From: Sunxiuqinia rutila
GTDB taxonomy: Bacteria; Bacteroidota; Bacteroidia; Bacteroidales; Prolixibacteraceae
Assembly: GCF_050589705.1 (NCBI RefSeq)
Contig: NZ_JBNGOT010000001.1
Span: 248,001-312,000 of the forward strand
Direction: 5' to 3'
Length of the DNA: 64,000 nucleotides
Shown: one piece after another, positions 1-10,004 of the stretch
Layout of the letters: each line of letters begins with the position of its first letter
How positions within the stretch are numbered: position 1 is the first letter of the stretch
Notes under the pieces: model-generated
Told to the model about the DNA's origin: nothing
Seen by the model: only the letters and a program-made list of their open reading frames with translations
The model's database searches: none
Made by a program: the position numbers and the translations under genes

Positions 1-353
1 TGGCGTTTGTGGATGTATTGCGTATAGCGGTCAAACTCGGTCTTTTCAGTCACAAACTTATTTTCCAGTTCTTGCAGGGTGACTTTTAAGGAGTCCATCT
101 CGTCTTGTTTTTTATAAAACAGGTCACCATAAATTTTCTTCCTGAATTTGTCGGCCTCCACCATTGCCTGAATGGCCCCTTTGTATTTCAATTGCAAGGT
201 GTCCAACTGCTGCAGGGCTTCGGTTGTATCTCCATTTTGGTACAAACGCTCAGCAAATGAAAGTCGTTCAGCTGCCAGTTCTTTTTCTGATTTTCCGCAG
301 GAAAACAACAGGATGGCAAGGGCTGTGATCAGAAAAACTCGATTCAGAATCAT
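1..353 (-). CDS. Partial lipoprotein with charged coiled-coil-like body
   Basis: Only the N-terminal about 117 codons are present; the gene runs off the left edge. The protein begins with a hydrophobic stretch ending in a lipobox (LLFSC, Cys19), so it should be a lipoprotein. The rest is rich in Glu, Lys, Gln and Leu (for example LAAERLSFAERLYQNGD, then QDEMDSLKVTLQELENKF), which suggests a helical, coiled-coil or TPR-like periplasmic domain. I do not recognise a family. An in-frame ATG four codons upstream (365) is an alternative start; 353 gives a more ordinary signal peptide. It is divergent from the giant-protein cluster. Confidence 0.7.
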   Translation of the reverse strand, partial: MILNRVFLITALAILLFSCGKSEKELAAERLSFAERLYQNGDTTEALQQLDTLQLKYKGAIQAMVEADKFRKKIYGDLFYKKQDEMDSLKVTLQELENKFVTEKTEFDRYTQYIHKR

Positions 354-811
354 GGATAAATGCATTTATAAGTTTCTTCGTACATTCAATTCTTCAAAGA
401 AAATTAATAATTGTCAGGATGGAAACAAATTCCGTCCCTTTTTTAAGTTGCCGGGCTTTCCGGAGGTGTGCAATGCCTTGTTGAATGGGTAGAAGAATGA
501 TAAGAGCGCATTTCGTGAATTGACTTTTACGGAGGAATTGCTTCTCTGTCAATCCTGTATTTCTGCATTCCTTCTTTAGATATGATCATATGATTGTAAT
601 TATTCGGCTTTAATTCGAAAATAGGACAGTTTAGATTGAGAAATTCCGCTTCGTGTGTTTCGTGTAATTAAGAATAGGTATTACTTGATGCACAACTCTA
701 TCTTTGTCATTGCTTTAGGGTCTGGAAATCAATATAAAAGGGCTGTCGGGATTCGGTGAAATGCTTGCTTGACGCTTTTTTTCAGACCTGTGCTCAATAA
801 AGGGATGAAGA
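354..811. other. 458-bp intergenic region between divergent genes
   Basis: I see no convincing gene here. It should carry promoters for the minus-strand lipoprotein and for the plus-strand cluster. It contains a perfect 12-bp palindrome (ATATGATCATAT, 580-591) and a good -7 element at 699-706. A short plus-strand open frame covering 172-492 overlaps the real lipoprotein gene on the other strand and has no protein-like features. Confidence 0.6.
699..706 (+). promoter_or_regulatory. Candidate -7 promoter element for the giant-protein cluster
   Basis: TATCTTTG matches the Bacteroidota TAnnTTTG -7 consensus exactly. The sequence 19 nt upstream is not a good TTTG -33 element, so this rests on the -7 box alone. 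It lies about 105 bp before the ATG at 812. Confidence 0.35.
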
Positions 812-2005
812 ATGCGATTGTTTAATTTTTTACTCGCTGGACTGCTTGTGCTAACCATTGGCGTTTATGCAGATACCGGGGATTTGAATGAAGAAAAGGG
901 GGGTGTGAAGATTCAGGAGTTGGATCTCTATGTGGCTGAAGAAAGCTCAATTTGCTTTGACGGCGATGTGCTTCTGGATGAAACAGCCAGCCTTACAAAC
1001 CAAGGAACGGTTTATTTTCATGCGACCTCTCCGGCTACGGTTACTTTCTCAGGTAAGCACCTGGGCGATGGCAGCTTTGTCTTTGCAGGCAATTCCGATA
1101 TTGATCTTGACGGATTTGGTTCCAGCTTAGGATCGTTTAGAATGGATAAGCCAGAAGGAGACGTTTTTCTGAATGGTGATCTGTTTATTCATAACTCACT
1201 CGTTTTGACTTCGGGAGTGGTCCATATTTCGAATGAAAGTTTATTTAAAATAGTTAATGCTGCAGCGGATGCCGTGATGTTCTCCAATTCGGCTAACAAT
1301 GCCAGTTATGTCGATGGCAAATTGATTCGTGAAGTATTGCCTGGCGATACGTACTGGTTTCCGGTAGGTGATGACTATGCTTTTCATCCGTTGTTTATCA
1401 GCGATGCGAAAAACGGCGGAACGGTTGATGTGTTGTTTGACGGAGCTCTTTTTGCCGATGCGGCAAGCATGATTAATGATCCGAATGTGCGCAAGATTGA
1501 GCCTTGGGGATGGCAGGTGTTCTCTGAAAGCTCTACCCCGAACAGGTTTACTGTTGGGCAATCCATGTTCGATGCGTTTCAAAATATCTTAGGAGTTGAC
1601 GACTACAGCATGCTTTACGCCCGAGCCGATGATTTTCTTTTCAAGGATTATTCGATTGATTATGAGTCGCGGCGGGTTAATGATTTCTACTTGCTGGGTA
1701 ACACCAAAAACTCATCCGGCTTTTATGGCCAGGCCTGTGCTTCTGTTTTGGAACTGGTCAATTTCATTCTTCTTGACGGGATGTCTTATTCTGTTTTTGA
1801 AGTACCCAATATTTCCAGGTATTCTCAAATTGAACTGGAGGTTTACAACCGCTGGGGAGCCATGGTGTACAAAAATCAGAACTATCAGAATGACTTGGAT
1901 TTTGCTCATTATACCCCAGGAACCTACTACTATCAAATGACCTTGTGGACGGGAGATTCCCCTTTCGTTGTTCGAAATGTGGTTGAAGTAAAAAGCAGCA
2001 AATGA
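812..2005 (+). CDS. Secreted protein with T9SS type B (CHU_C-like) C-terminal domain
   Basis: This 397-aa exported protein has a signal peptide (residues 1-20, ending GVYA) and a beta-rich body of unknown function. Its last about 80 residues resemble the gliding-motility-associated/T9SS type B sorting domain. The typical core is visible: ELEVYNRWGAMVYKNQNY with NRWG at residues 346-349, then a PGTYYY turn and a final beta strand ending in Lys. Such domains direct cargo through the Type IX translocon, usually together with a PorP/SprF partner. That is exactly the next gene, which overlaps it by 4 nt (ATGA). The ATG at 812 is chosen because the ATG at 805 is in another frame and stops after six codons. 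Confidence 0.75.
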   Translation: MRLFNFLLAGLLVLTIGVYADTGDLNEEKGGVKIQELDLYVAEESSICFDGDVLLDETASLTNQGTVYFHATSPATVTFSGKHLGDGSFVFAGNSDIDLDGFGSSLGSFRMDKPEGDVFLNGDLFIHNSLVLTSGVVHISNESLFKIVNAAADAVMFSNSANNASYVDGKLIREVLPGDTYWFPVGDDYAFHPLFISDAKNGGTVDVLFDGALFADAASMINDPNVRKIEPWGWQVFSESSTPNRFTVGQSMFDAFQNILGVDDYSMLYARADDFLFKDYSIDYESRRVNDFYLLGNTKNSSGFYGQACASVLELVNFILLDGMSYSVFEVPNISRYSQIELEVYNRWGAMVYKNQNYQNDLDFAHYTPGTYYYQMTLWTGDSPFVVRNVVEVKSSK

Positions 2006-3000
2006 TCCGGAAAATTCGATACATGGTTTTAGGCCTGATGCTGCTTGTGCAAAGTCAGCAATCGACCGCCCAGGAAATGATGCATTTGCAATCGGTTGTT
2101 AAGCAGGAGTTCATTAATCCGGCCTATAATTCCTTCAAGGATTATATTTCGATCAACCTGATCAGCCGGCTTCAATGGGTGAGCTTGCCTTATCATCCCG
2201 AGGTTTTTGGAACCAACGTTTACATCCCTTTTCGCTTCAAGCGCCTTGGGCTGAATGCAACCTTGATGCGCGAAAACATCGGCCTCCGAAAAATCAACTC
2301 GCTTGATCTTAGCTTGTCGAGCAATGTAAAAGTATCGCCTAAAGGCTTTTTGGCTTTTGGTTACGGCATCGGTATAAAAAGTACTTCTTACCGCACCGAG
2401 GACATTATAACCTCTTATGATGATGAATACCTGCTGGATCATGAAATATGGGGAACCGATCGGTTTACAACTAAGTTGGGGGCCTTTTATATGAACGACT
2501 TTATGTTTGCCGGGCTGAGTGCCAACATGCTTGTTGATAAAACCTGGAATGAGGAACTGGTTATTTATCCCAGTTGGGACCTGATCCTGGGAGCCATGTA
2601 TCAAATCAACCGGGATGTTCTTTTCCGGCCCGATCTGGTGGTCAAGTACTACCGGGGGGCTACTCAGCAGGTGAACGAAGGAGAGGTTTCCAATGGCTAT
2701 GCGGCTCCGGTCTTCGACCTGGCGGTCAACTTTTTATTCAAAGATCGGATTTGGGCAGGCCTGAGTTATCGTTTGAATATGGCTTTAACGACTTCATTAT
2801 CACTAAAAGTCAATAAAAACCTGATGGTGGGATATACTTACGAATATGGTGTTGGAAAAGGAGTTAATCAGTTCAGTTCACACGGGCTGAGCCTTTCCTA
2901 TAGTTTCAGTCAAAAAGCGGTGCTGTATAATTATCAGCGGAAAGCTGCTGTTCGGCACCGGATAGGCGAGGTAGTCAACCGGAATAACTTATACCGGTAG
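2002..3000 (+). CDS. PorP/SprF family T9SS outer-membrane protein
   Basis: A 332-aa protein with a signal peptide (cleavage near STAQ-E) and the features of the PorP/SprF family: QEFINPAYNSFKDYI near the N-terminus, then many amphipathic beta strands expected to form an outer-membrane barrel of the FadL-like class. In Flavobacteria SprF is needed for export of the type B cargo SprB and is encoded next to it. The same pairing here, with a 4-nt overlap to the type B CTD protein, implies co-translation and joint function. The family assignment is solid; the specific cargo is inferred from position. Confidence 0.85.
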   Translation: MIRKIRYMVLGLMLLVQSQQSTAQEMMHLQSVVKQEFINPAYNSFKDYISINLISRLQWVSLPYHPEVFGTNVYIPFRFKRLGLNATLMRENIGLRKINSLDLSLSSNVKVSPKGFLAFGYGIGIKSTSYRTEDIITSYDDEYLLDHEIWGTDRFTTKLGAFYMNDFMFAGLSANMLVDKTWNEELVIYPSWDLILGAMYQINRDVLFRPDLVVKYYRGATQQVNEGEVSNGYAAPVFDLAVNFLFKDRIWAGLSYRLNMALTTSLSLKVNKNLMVGYTYEYGVGKGVNQFSSHGLSLSYSFSQKAVLYNYQRKAAVRHRIGEVVNRNNLYR

Positions 3001-3112
3001 CAGTTGCCTTAGTGCTTGAAATTGTGTGGTTTATCCAGACGTTTGGAATGAAAGTAAATTTTTGAAAATAGAAGTGTTTGTGCAGAAAATTAAAAGATAA
3101 TTAGATAGGCTT

Positions 3113-6100
3113 ATGAGAAATGTTTACGTTTTGCTGATTGTTATATTGCAACTTACATGCATGGGCGTTAATGCTCAGGATGGAGGGGTCAGTATTGGTA
3201 AAGGGAATGTTCCTGCGAATTCAAAGGCAATTCTTGAATTATATTCGGAAAGCAAAGGACTTTTAATTCCTCGCCTGACCACGGATCAGCGCTTAAGAAT
3301 GTTTAATGGAAACGATTCATCGGCGAAAGGCCTGTTGGTGTTCGATAGCCAGGAAAATCAGTTCTATTTCTGGAGTGGCCTTGGCTGGAATACCATTTCA
3401 AGTGAATTGTCAGCCATTCAGCTTGGCACAACCAATCCGACAGGAAATGTTGCTGAAGGGCAGTTGTTTTTTAACACCTCGGATGAGAATTTGCTGATCT
3501 ACAGCAATGGTAAATGGCTTGCTGTGGGCAACAACCTTCCAACAGAGGATGGCGGTCTTCGTTTAGAAGATGGGCAGATGTTGGTAGGCGTAGACGGAAC
3601 AGCCAAAGGCGTGGACAAAACCGCAATTTCGCTTACGGATTTTGGCTCGGCTGAAACGAATTTATTGATGGACGGAAACCGGATTAGCCAACTGGCCGAC
3701 CCGGTAGATGCAGCAGATGCGGCAACCAAGAAATATGTTGATGAAGCAGCTCAGGAATCACAAACACTGAGCTTGGATGGAACTATCCTGTCAATTTCGG
3801 GTGCCACCCAAAACCAGGTTGACCTGAAGAATGCTTTAAGTGAAGACGATAAGCCTGTCATTCACGATTCTTCATTACAAGGCGATGGCTCCAGCTCAAA
3901 CCCCTTAGGGCTGGCCAGTCGTGCTGTCGGTACTTCTAACCTGAAAGGGCAAGGCTCGGTACTAAACCCCGGAACTCCGGGCAATGTTTTGCAATCAAAT
4001 GGCGACGGAACTTTCTCCTGGAAGGATCTTTCTCAGGGAGTGCTGGTTGATGCCTCTGAACTTACGCTTCCTTCCGGTCAGTTTTTCATTGGTAACGATT
4101 CGGGGAAGGCTACTTCAACCAAAAAAAGTAATATTCCCTTGAGTGGTTTTGGCTATGCCCAGTCCAATGTTTCGATGGGGGGCTACCGAATGACTGATTT
4201 GTCGAATCCTTCGGAAAACCGGGATGCGGCAAATAAAGAATACGTGGATGGTCAGGTGGAGCGGTACATCAAACCGCAAACCTTAAGCCTGGACGGGAAT
4301 CAGGATTTGACAATCTCTGAAGGAAACACCATTAGCCTGGCTAATTTGTACCAATCTTTAAGTTTGAATGGGACGATTATTTCCATTTCAGGTCCGCGCG
4401 GAAGTCATGTTGACTTAGCGGCTATTTTGAATAATGGCGATGGCGGCTTGAGCAATGTTGTTCATGACAATAGCTTGCATGGCGATGGAACTTATTCCAA
4501 CCCGTTGGGCTTGTCCTCCGGTTCCGTAGGTGCTTCAAGCCTCAAGGGAAGTGGCGGTTCTTTGTCGCCGGGCATTTATGGGCACGTTCTGCAGTCAAAC
4601 GGCGATGGTTCTTTTTCCTGGAAAGACATCTCATCAGGAGTGTCGGTTAATCCTTCTGATCTGACCTTGGGGAATGGTTTGTTCTATGTTGGTAGTGCGG
4701 CAGGAAAAGCCGAGGCAACCAGCAAAAGTGCCATTCCGTTAAGTGGTTTTGGTGCCCCAGTCAGCAACATTTCCATGGGAGGGCATACCCTGACGAATCT
4801 TGCGGTTCCTGCCAACGCGACTGATGCAGCCACCAAGCAGTATGTGGATAATCAACTGAACTCAATACCCGGCGCAACAACCACGGATGACGGTTTATTA
4901 AGTGCTTCGGATAAAGGGAAGCTTGATGGAATCAGCGGAACCAACACAGGTGATCAAAGCCTGATTCTGTCAGGAACGAATTTAAGTATATCGAATGGCA
5001 ATACGGTTGACCTGTCTGCTTTGGGCGGTGGCGGAAGCATTACTTCTGTAACCACCGAAAATGGCTTGACCGGTGGGGGTGCTTCCGGAGATTTAACCTT
5101 AGGACTAGCCTCAGTTGGTGACCAAACAATTTTAGGAAATAACTCGGGTGCTTCGGCCGTTCCGGTTCCTTTGTCTTCGACAGTTATTAAGTCAATGCTG
5201 GCTTTGGCAAAGGCTGATGTGGGGCTGGACCAGGTGGACAACACCAGTGATTTGAATAAACCCATAAGCAATGCCACTCAAACGGCATTGGATGGTAAAC
5301 TGGATAAAAATCCGGCTATTACCGGAGACACAAAAACTAAGATAACTTACGATAATAACGGTTTGGTGATTGCCGGGGCCGATGCCACAACGGCTGATAT
5401 CGCTCCATCGACGGACAGAAGGTATGTGACAGATACACAGTTGAATCTGATTACCAACATGAGTGGAACCAATTCAGGCGATCAAAGCCTGAGCCTCAGC
5501 GGAACCAATTTAAGTATTTCCGGTGGCAATACGGTTGACCTGTCTGGTTTGGGCGGTGGCGGAAGCATTACTTCTGTAACGACTGAAAATGGCTTGACCG
5601 GCGGAGGGGCTTCGGGAGATTTAACAGTAGGTCTTGCGCCCGTTGGTGATAAAACAATTCTGGGAAATAGCTCGGGCGCTTCGGCTACCCCGGTTGCTTT
5701 GTCGTCTACAGTTATCAAATCGATGCTGGAACTAAGTAAAGCCGATGTAGGATTGGGACAGGTTGATAATACCAGTGACTTGAATAAGCCGGTAAGTAAT
5801 GCTACACAAACGGCTTTAGACAGCAAGCTGGATAAGAATTCGGCCATTATTGGAGCTACCAAAACGAAGATTACCTACGATGCCAATGGTTTGGTAACTG
5901 CAGGAGAGGATGCTACAACAGCTGATATTGCTTCATCAACAGATAAACGCTATGTGACCGATGCGCAGTTGGCGACACTTGCTAATACCAGTGGCACCAA
6001 TACTGGTGATCAGGATTTATCGGGCTATGCGAAGAAGACTGAAGTATTGACTCTGAATAATACCACGGCTTTTACGCCCTCGGCTGATTATGAGCCTGCA

Positions 6101-9100
6101 ACGAAAAAATATGTGGATGACAATATTGCCTCGGCTGGTGGCGGCGATATGCTGAAAACAGTTTATGATGCAAAAGGAATTCTGGAGCAGCTGGTTGGTG
6201 AAACGGCTACACAAACCCTTACGAATAAAACCTTGGATAGCCCGGTGATCAATTCGCCGGTAGGAATTACAAAGGCTGATGTCGGTTTGTCAAATGTCGA
6301 TAACACCAGCGACATGGATAAGCCGGTGAGTACAGCTACTCAAACAGCTTTGGACAATAAGCTGGATAAAAATCCGGCCATTGTTGGTGCCACTAAAACA
6401 AAAATTACCTACGATGCCAATGGCTTGGTAACTGCCGGTGAAGATGCGACAACAGCTGATATTGCATCATCAACAGATAAGCGTTATGTTACCGATGCGC
6501 AGCTGGCCATTCTGGCTAATACAAGTAATGTGAATACAGGCGACCAGGACTTAAGTCCTTATGCGCTGAAAACTGATGTGCTTGCTGCGGTTGCGCACGA
6601 TGAAACGCTAAGTGGTAACGGAACGACTTTGAGTCCGCTGAAAATTGCACCGAACGCAGTTGGTGCTGGCGGCTTAAAGGGATCTGGTAGTGCTGCGTTG
6701 GAAAATGGTTCCTCGGGCAGCGTGCTCCAGTCCAATGGTGATGGCACGTTTTCATGGATGGATATTTCCGATGGGATAGCAGCCGATCCTTCAAGCTTAT
6801 CTTTGGGGCTGGGACAGTTTTATGTTGGAAATGCCGCAGGAAAGGCTGAGGCAACCTCAAAAAATATAATTCCTTTGAGTGGCTTTGGAGCAGCTGCGGC
6901 TGCCCTCGATCTGGGAAGTCAGCGGATTACTAACTTGGCTGAGCCATTGGCCTTGACTGATGCGGCCACTAAAAACTATGTTGATGGAACAATTGACGGA
7001 GCGTTGACGCCTACATCGGTTGATGCTTCGGGAACAGTAAGCGGATCAAACTTGTCGGGAACCAACACCGGTGATCAGACCTTGAGTTTGTCCGGCAACA
7101 ATTTAACGATTTCAGGCACGGGGAGTACTGTTGATCTTTCTGCCATTGGTGGAGGAGATATTACAGGAATCACGGCAGGAAGCGGACTTTCCGGAGGTGG
7201 TGCTTCCGGTGAAATTACCTTGGAACTGGCGTCTATTGCAAACAAAACGCTACTTGGAAATAATTCGGGAGCTTCGGCTGCCCCAACCGCATTGGATGCA
7301 ACAGCTGTGAAATCTATTCTGGACTTAAGTCAGGTGGAGAACGTGGCTCTTTCAAACTGGACAGGTTCAACCAGCCTGACAACAGTAGGCACAATTACTT
7401 CCGGAACCTGGAACGGCACAGCTATTCCGGTAACACATGGAGGTACCGGAGCCACTGATGCCGAATCGGCTATCAATGCGTTATTGCCAGTAAAAACCGG
7501 AAACAGTGGCAAAGTGCTGGCAGTAAAAGCAGATGAAACAGGAGTGGAGTGGACAGAAGCTGCTTCGCCAACTTTGCCTGTGGCAACAGTTGATCAAGTG
7601 GGAGGTGTTCGGATTGGAGCCAATCTTTCCATTGATGTGGATGGTATTTTATCAGCCAATGTTAGCAGTTCACACAACCATGCTATTGATGGTTTATCCA
7701 ATGTATCAATTTCGGGAAAAACCAACAACGATATCTTGCAATGGAATGCGACAGGTTCAAAATGGGTAAATCGATCGATAACAACAGCCATTCCTGAAGC
7801 ATCTCCGACTAGTCCGGGACTTATTTCTGCTGAAGACAAAGCGAAGTTGGATGGCATAGAAGCGGGGGCAAATAATTTTACTTATTCTTTACCCAAGGCT
7901 TCAGGAACAAGCCTGGGAGGGATTAAAGTTGGTTCGAATCTGACCATTGATGGTGATGGTGTTCTTTCTGCCGTGGGTGGAGGAACAGGAACAGTGACAA
8001 ATGTGTCGGTTGTACCTGCCAATGGCGTTAGCGGGACTGTTGCCAACGCGTCAACAACTCCTGAAATAACGCTTAGCCTGGGAGACATTACGCCAAATTC
8101 AATTACAACCGGTAGCATTTCAGCGGGCAGTATTACGACTACTGGTGATATCACAACTTCTGGAAATATCAACGGAAATGTGCCTGTTGGTAATTTGACC
8201 GGTGTGTTGCCCGTAGCAAACGGAGGTACAGGAGTGAGTGATTTAGCCAGCCTGAAGACCAATATGAATTTGAATCTGGTGGATAACACCAGCGACTTGA
8301 ATAAACCCATTAGCACAGCTACACAAAGTGCTTTGGATGCTAAAATCAGTTTATCTGAAAAAGGAACTCCGAATGGAGTCGTTCCCCTGAATGTCAGTGG
8401 ACAAATTGATGAAGCCTATCTGCCTGCATCAATTGTTGGAGATGTTTTCTTTCAGGGAGCGTACAATGCCTTGAACAATACACCAGCTTTGCCTGATCCT
8501 GCTTCAAGTAAAGGTTACTATTACATTGCCTCTGAAGCCGGAAGCGCTAACAGCTATAGTCTTACACTGGATGTTGGTGATTGGGTGCTGTCGGATGGTA
8601 GCAGCTGGTCAAAAATTTCAAAAGGAAGTGAAGTTGGTTCTTTTAACGGCAGAACAGGAGCAGTCACTCCCCAGGCTGGAGATTATACCACCACCATGGT
8701 TGCGGAAGGAACTAACTTGTACTATACAGATGCACGGGTAAGTGCCAACGCCACCGTGCAAGGCAAGGAAGATAAGTCAAATAAAAGTACAGATGGAACC
8801 TTGGGGACAAATTCAGATGTCCTTTTTCCGACGCAGCAAGCCGTAAAAACCTATGTTGATAATAAAGTACCTGGGTACACGGCAGCAGATGCCAATAAAG
8901 TATTAACCATCAATAGTGCCGGAAATGGGACTGAATGGGCTGCCGGAGGAAGCAGTTCATCCATTAGTTTGACAGGAGATGTGACCGGTTCAGGATCGGG
9001 AACCATTTCAACACAACTGGCAGCAGATGCGGTTACTTCGGATAAAATTGCCAACGGAACCATTGTTGCCGAAGATGTGGCCAACCAGGCAATCACCGCT

Positions 9101-9913
9101 ATGAAGCTTGCAGGCATTGCCGGTAATGGCACGAGCGGACAATCACTAACTTCCAATGGAGCAGGAGGCTTTACCTGGCAGGGAAGCAGTGTAACGGATC
9201 TTTCATACAGTACTGATGCATCAACAGTAACGGTTGAGAGCAGCTCGGGGAATGATGCCACTTTACCTGCAGCTACTGCCACAGCTGCAGGAGTTATGCC
9301 GGCCACTGATAAAGACAAACTGGATAAAATTGCTCCGTTAGCCGGGGCGGCAGATGCCAACAAAGTACTAACGGCTAATGCCTCAGGAACAGGAGCTACT
9401 TGGAAAACCGCTTCGTCTTCAGGTGGAGGGGCTTCACAGATTTATGAGGGCGTGATTGAGCCCGGATTTTCATTTATGGCTAGAGGCTTTGGTGATTTAA
9501 ATCTGATTTCCTGTGAAGTAAATACATCAATTGAGCCCGGAGGTCCAGGCTTTGTAATAACGATTCCTACAGGAACTCAACTGGAGTTTTTTCAGATCAA
9601 CCTGACATCATCCTCTGTCATGAGTCAGCTGGATAACAATGGTTTTGCGCTTAAAATTATTGATATCGACAAGACGATGAATAACTCCAGTTCTTCATTC
9701 ATGTTGCCACAGCTGACCCTGATGATTTTAAGCAATACACAGCCGGATGGCAGTGGTTCAATGGCTTATTACCGTGTTGCAATCAGCAATATTCAGGTCT
9801 TTAATCTGGGAGACGGAATTCTAACGCAGTGGCTGGATGCCTCTGGTTTTGGCGATGGTGTGGGAAGTACACCAGGAAGTGGTCCCGGGGTGTCTATTGC
9901 TATTAATTTCTAA
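3113..9913 (+). CDS. Giant secreted protein of phage-tail-fibre-like repeats (2266 aa)
   Basis: The N-terminus is a signal peptide (residues 1-21, ending VNA-QDGG). Residues about 65-140 hold two short motifs of the form GxLxF...LxxYxGxxW, shared with the two other giants downstream. Most of the remainder is made of modules well known from tail fibres: DAATKKYVD-type units, ADVGLDQVDNTSDLNKP units, YVTDAQL...SGTNTGDQ units, HGGTGATDAESA, SFNGRTGAVTPQAGDYT and YYTDARV. Gly, Ser, Thr and Asn dominate. The last about 150 residues form a distinct non-repetitive domain ending GVSIAINF; I do not recognise it, and no T9SS CTD is evident. It is presumably a trimeric or fibrous surface protein. No phage head or packaging genes lie nearby, so this looks like a cellular gene. 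Confidence 0.8.
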   Translation: MRNVYVLLIVILQLTCMGVNAQDGGVSIGKGNVPANSKAILELYSESKGLLIPRLTTDQRLRMFNGNDSSAKGLLVFDSQENQFYFWSGLGWNTISSELSAIQLGTTNPTGNVAEGQLFFNTSDENLLIYSNGKWLAVGNNLPTEDGGLRLEDGQMLVGVDGTAKGVDKTAISLTDFGSAETNLLMDGNRISQLADPVDAADAATKKYVDEAAQESQTLSLDGTILSISGATQNQVDLKNALSEDDKPVIHDSSLQGDGSSSNPLGLASRAVGTSNLKGQGSVLNPGTPGNVLQSNGDGTFSWKDLSQGVLVDASELTLPSGQFFIGNDSGKATSTKKSNIPLSGFGYAQSNVSMGGYRMTDLSNPSENRDAANKEYVDGQVERYIKPQTLSLDGNQDLTISEGNTISLANLYQSLSLNGTIISISGPRGSHVDLAAILNNGDGGLSNVVHDNSLHGDGTYSNPLGLSSGSVGASSLKGSGGSLSPGIYGHVLQSNGDGSFSWKDISSGVSVNPSDLTLGNGLFYVGSAAGKAEATSKSAIPLSGFGAPVSNISMGGHTLTNLAVPANATDAATKQYVDNQLNSIPGATTTDDGLLSASDKGKLDGISGTNTGDQSLILSGTNLSISNGNTVDLSALGGGGSITSVTTENGLTGGGASGDLTLGLASVGDQTILGNNSGASAVPVPLSSTVIKSMLALAKADVGLDQVDNTSDLNKPISNATQTALDGKLDKNPAITGDTKTKITYDNNGLVIAGADATTADIAPSTDRRYVTDTQLNLITNMSGTNSGDQSLSLSGTNLSISGGNTVDLSGLGGGGSITSVTTENGLTGGGASGDLTVGLAPVGDKTILGNSSGASATPVALSSTVIKSMLELSKADVGLGQVDNTSDLNKPVSNATQTALDSKLDKNSAIIGATKTKITYDANGLVTAGEDATTADIASSTDKRYVTDAQLATLANTSGTNTGDQDLSGYAKKTEVLTLNNTTAFTPSADYEPATKKYVDDNIASAGGGDMLKTVYDAKGILEQLVGETATQTLTNKTLDSPVINSPVGITKADVGLSNVDNTSDMDKPVSTATQTALDNKLDKNPAIVGATKTKITYDANGLVTAGEDATTADIASSTDKRYVTDAQLAILANTSNVNTGDQDLSPYALKTDVLAAVAHDETLSGNGTTLSPLKIAPNAVGAGGLKGSGSAALENGSSGSVLQSNGDGTFSWMDISDGIAADPSSLSLGLGQFYVGNAAGKAEATSKNIIPLSGFGAAAAALDLGSQRITNLAEPLALTDAATKNYVDGTIDGALTPTSVDASGTVSGSNLSGTNTGDQTLSLSGNNLTISGTGSTVDLSAIGGGDITGITAGSGLSGGGASGEITLELASIANKTLLGNNSGASAAPTALDATAVKSILDLSQVENVALSNWTGSTSLTTVGTITSGTWNGTAIPVTHGGTGATDAESAINALLPVKTGNSGKVLAVKADETGVEWTEAASPTLPVATVDQVGGVRIGANLSIDVDGILSANVSSSHNHAIDGLSNVSISGKTNNDILQWNATGSKWVNRSITTAIPEASPTSPGLISAEDKAKLDGIEAGANNFTYSLPKASGTSLGGIKVGSNLTIDGDGVLSAVGGGTGTVTNVSVVPANGVSGTVANASTTPEITLSLGDITPNSITTGSISAGSITTTGDITTSGNINGNVPVGNLTGVLPVANGGTGVSDLASLKTNMNLNLVDNTSDLNKPISTATQSALDAKISLSEKGTPNGVVPLNVSGQIDEAYLPASIVGDVFFQGAYNALNNTPALPDPASSKGYYYIASEAGSANSYSLTLDVGDWVLSDGSSWSKISKGSEVGSFNGRTGAVTPQAGDYTTTMVAEGTNLYYTDARVSANATVQGKEDKSNKSTDGTLGTNSDVLFPTQQAVKTYVDNKVPGYTAADANKVLTINSAGNGTEWAAGGSSSSISLTGDVTGSGSGTISTQLAADAVTSDKIANGTIVAEDVANQAITAMKLAGIAGNGTSGQSLTSNGAGGFTWQGSSVTDLSYSTDASTVTVESSSGNDATLPAATATAAGVMPATDKDKLDKIAPLAGAADANKVLTANASGTGATWKTASSSGGGASQIYEGVIEPGFSFMARGFGDLNLISCEVNTSIEPGGPGFVITIPTGTQLEFFQINLTSSSVMSQLDNNGFALKIIDIDKTMNNSSSSFMLPQLTLMILSNTQPDGSGSMAYYRVAISNIQVFNLGDGILTQWLDASGFGDGVGSTPGSGPGVSIAINF
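4934..5989 (+). repeat. Two tandem 528-bp (176-aa) coding repeats
   Basis: Copies start at 4934 and 5462, each opening with SGTN(T/S)GDQSL and running through GGGGSITSVTTENGLTGGGASGDL, LSSTVIKSML and DNTSDLNKP to YVTD(T/A)QL. The anchor spacing is exactly 528 bp. A third, more diverged unit with the same opening begins at 5990 and runs to about 6523. Confidence 0.8.
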
Positions 9914-10004
9914 TGTTTTACCGACTTAAGATTATTCTGCTGAAATTGGGTTGAGGCTATGGGTGATGGAAAAGCGATGAAATCTTGATTGAAAAGATTA
10001 ACCG

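Noticed and set aside
172..492. Plus-strand open frame of 106 codons
   Set aside because: It overlaps the minus-strand lipoprotein gene, whose lipobox and composition are far more protein-like.
580..591. ATATGATCATAT palindrome as a regulator site
   Set aside because: A perfect but A+T-rich 12-mer in an A+T-rich gap; alone it is weak evidence, so it is only mentioned in the intergenic entry.
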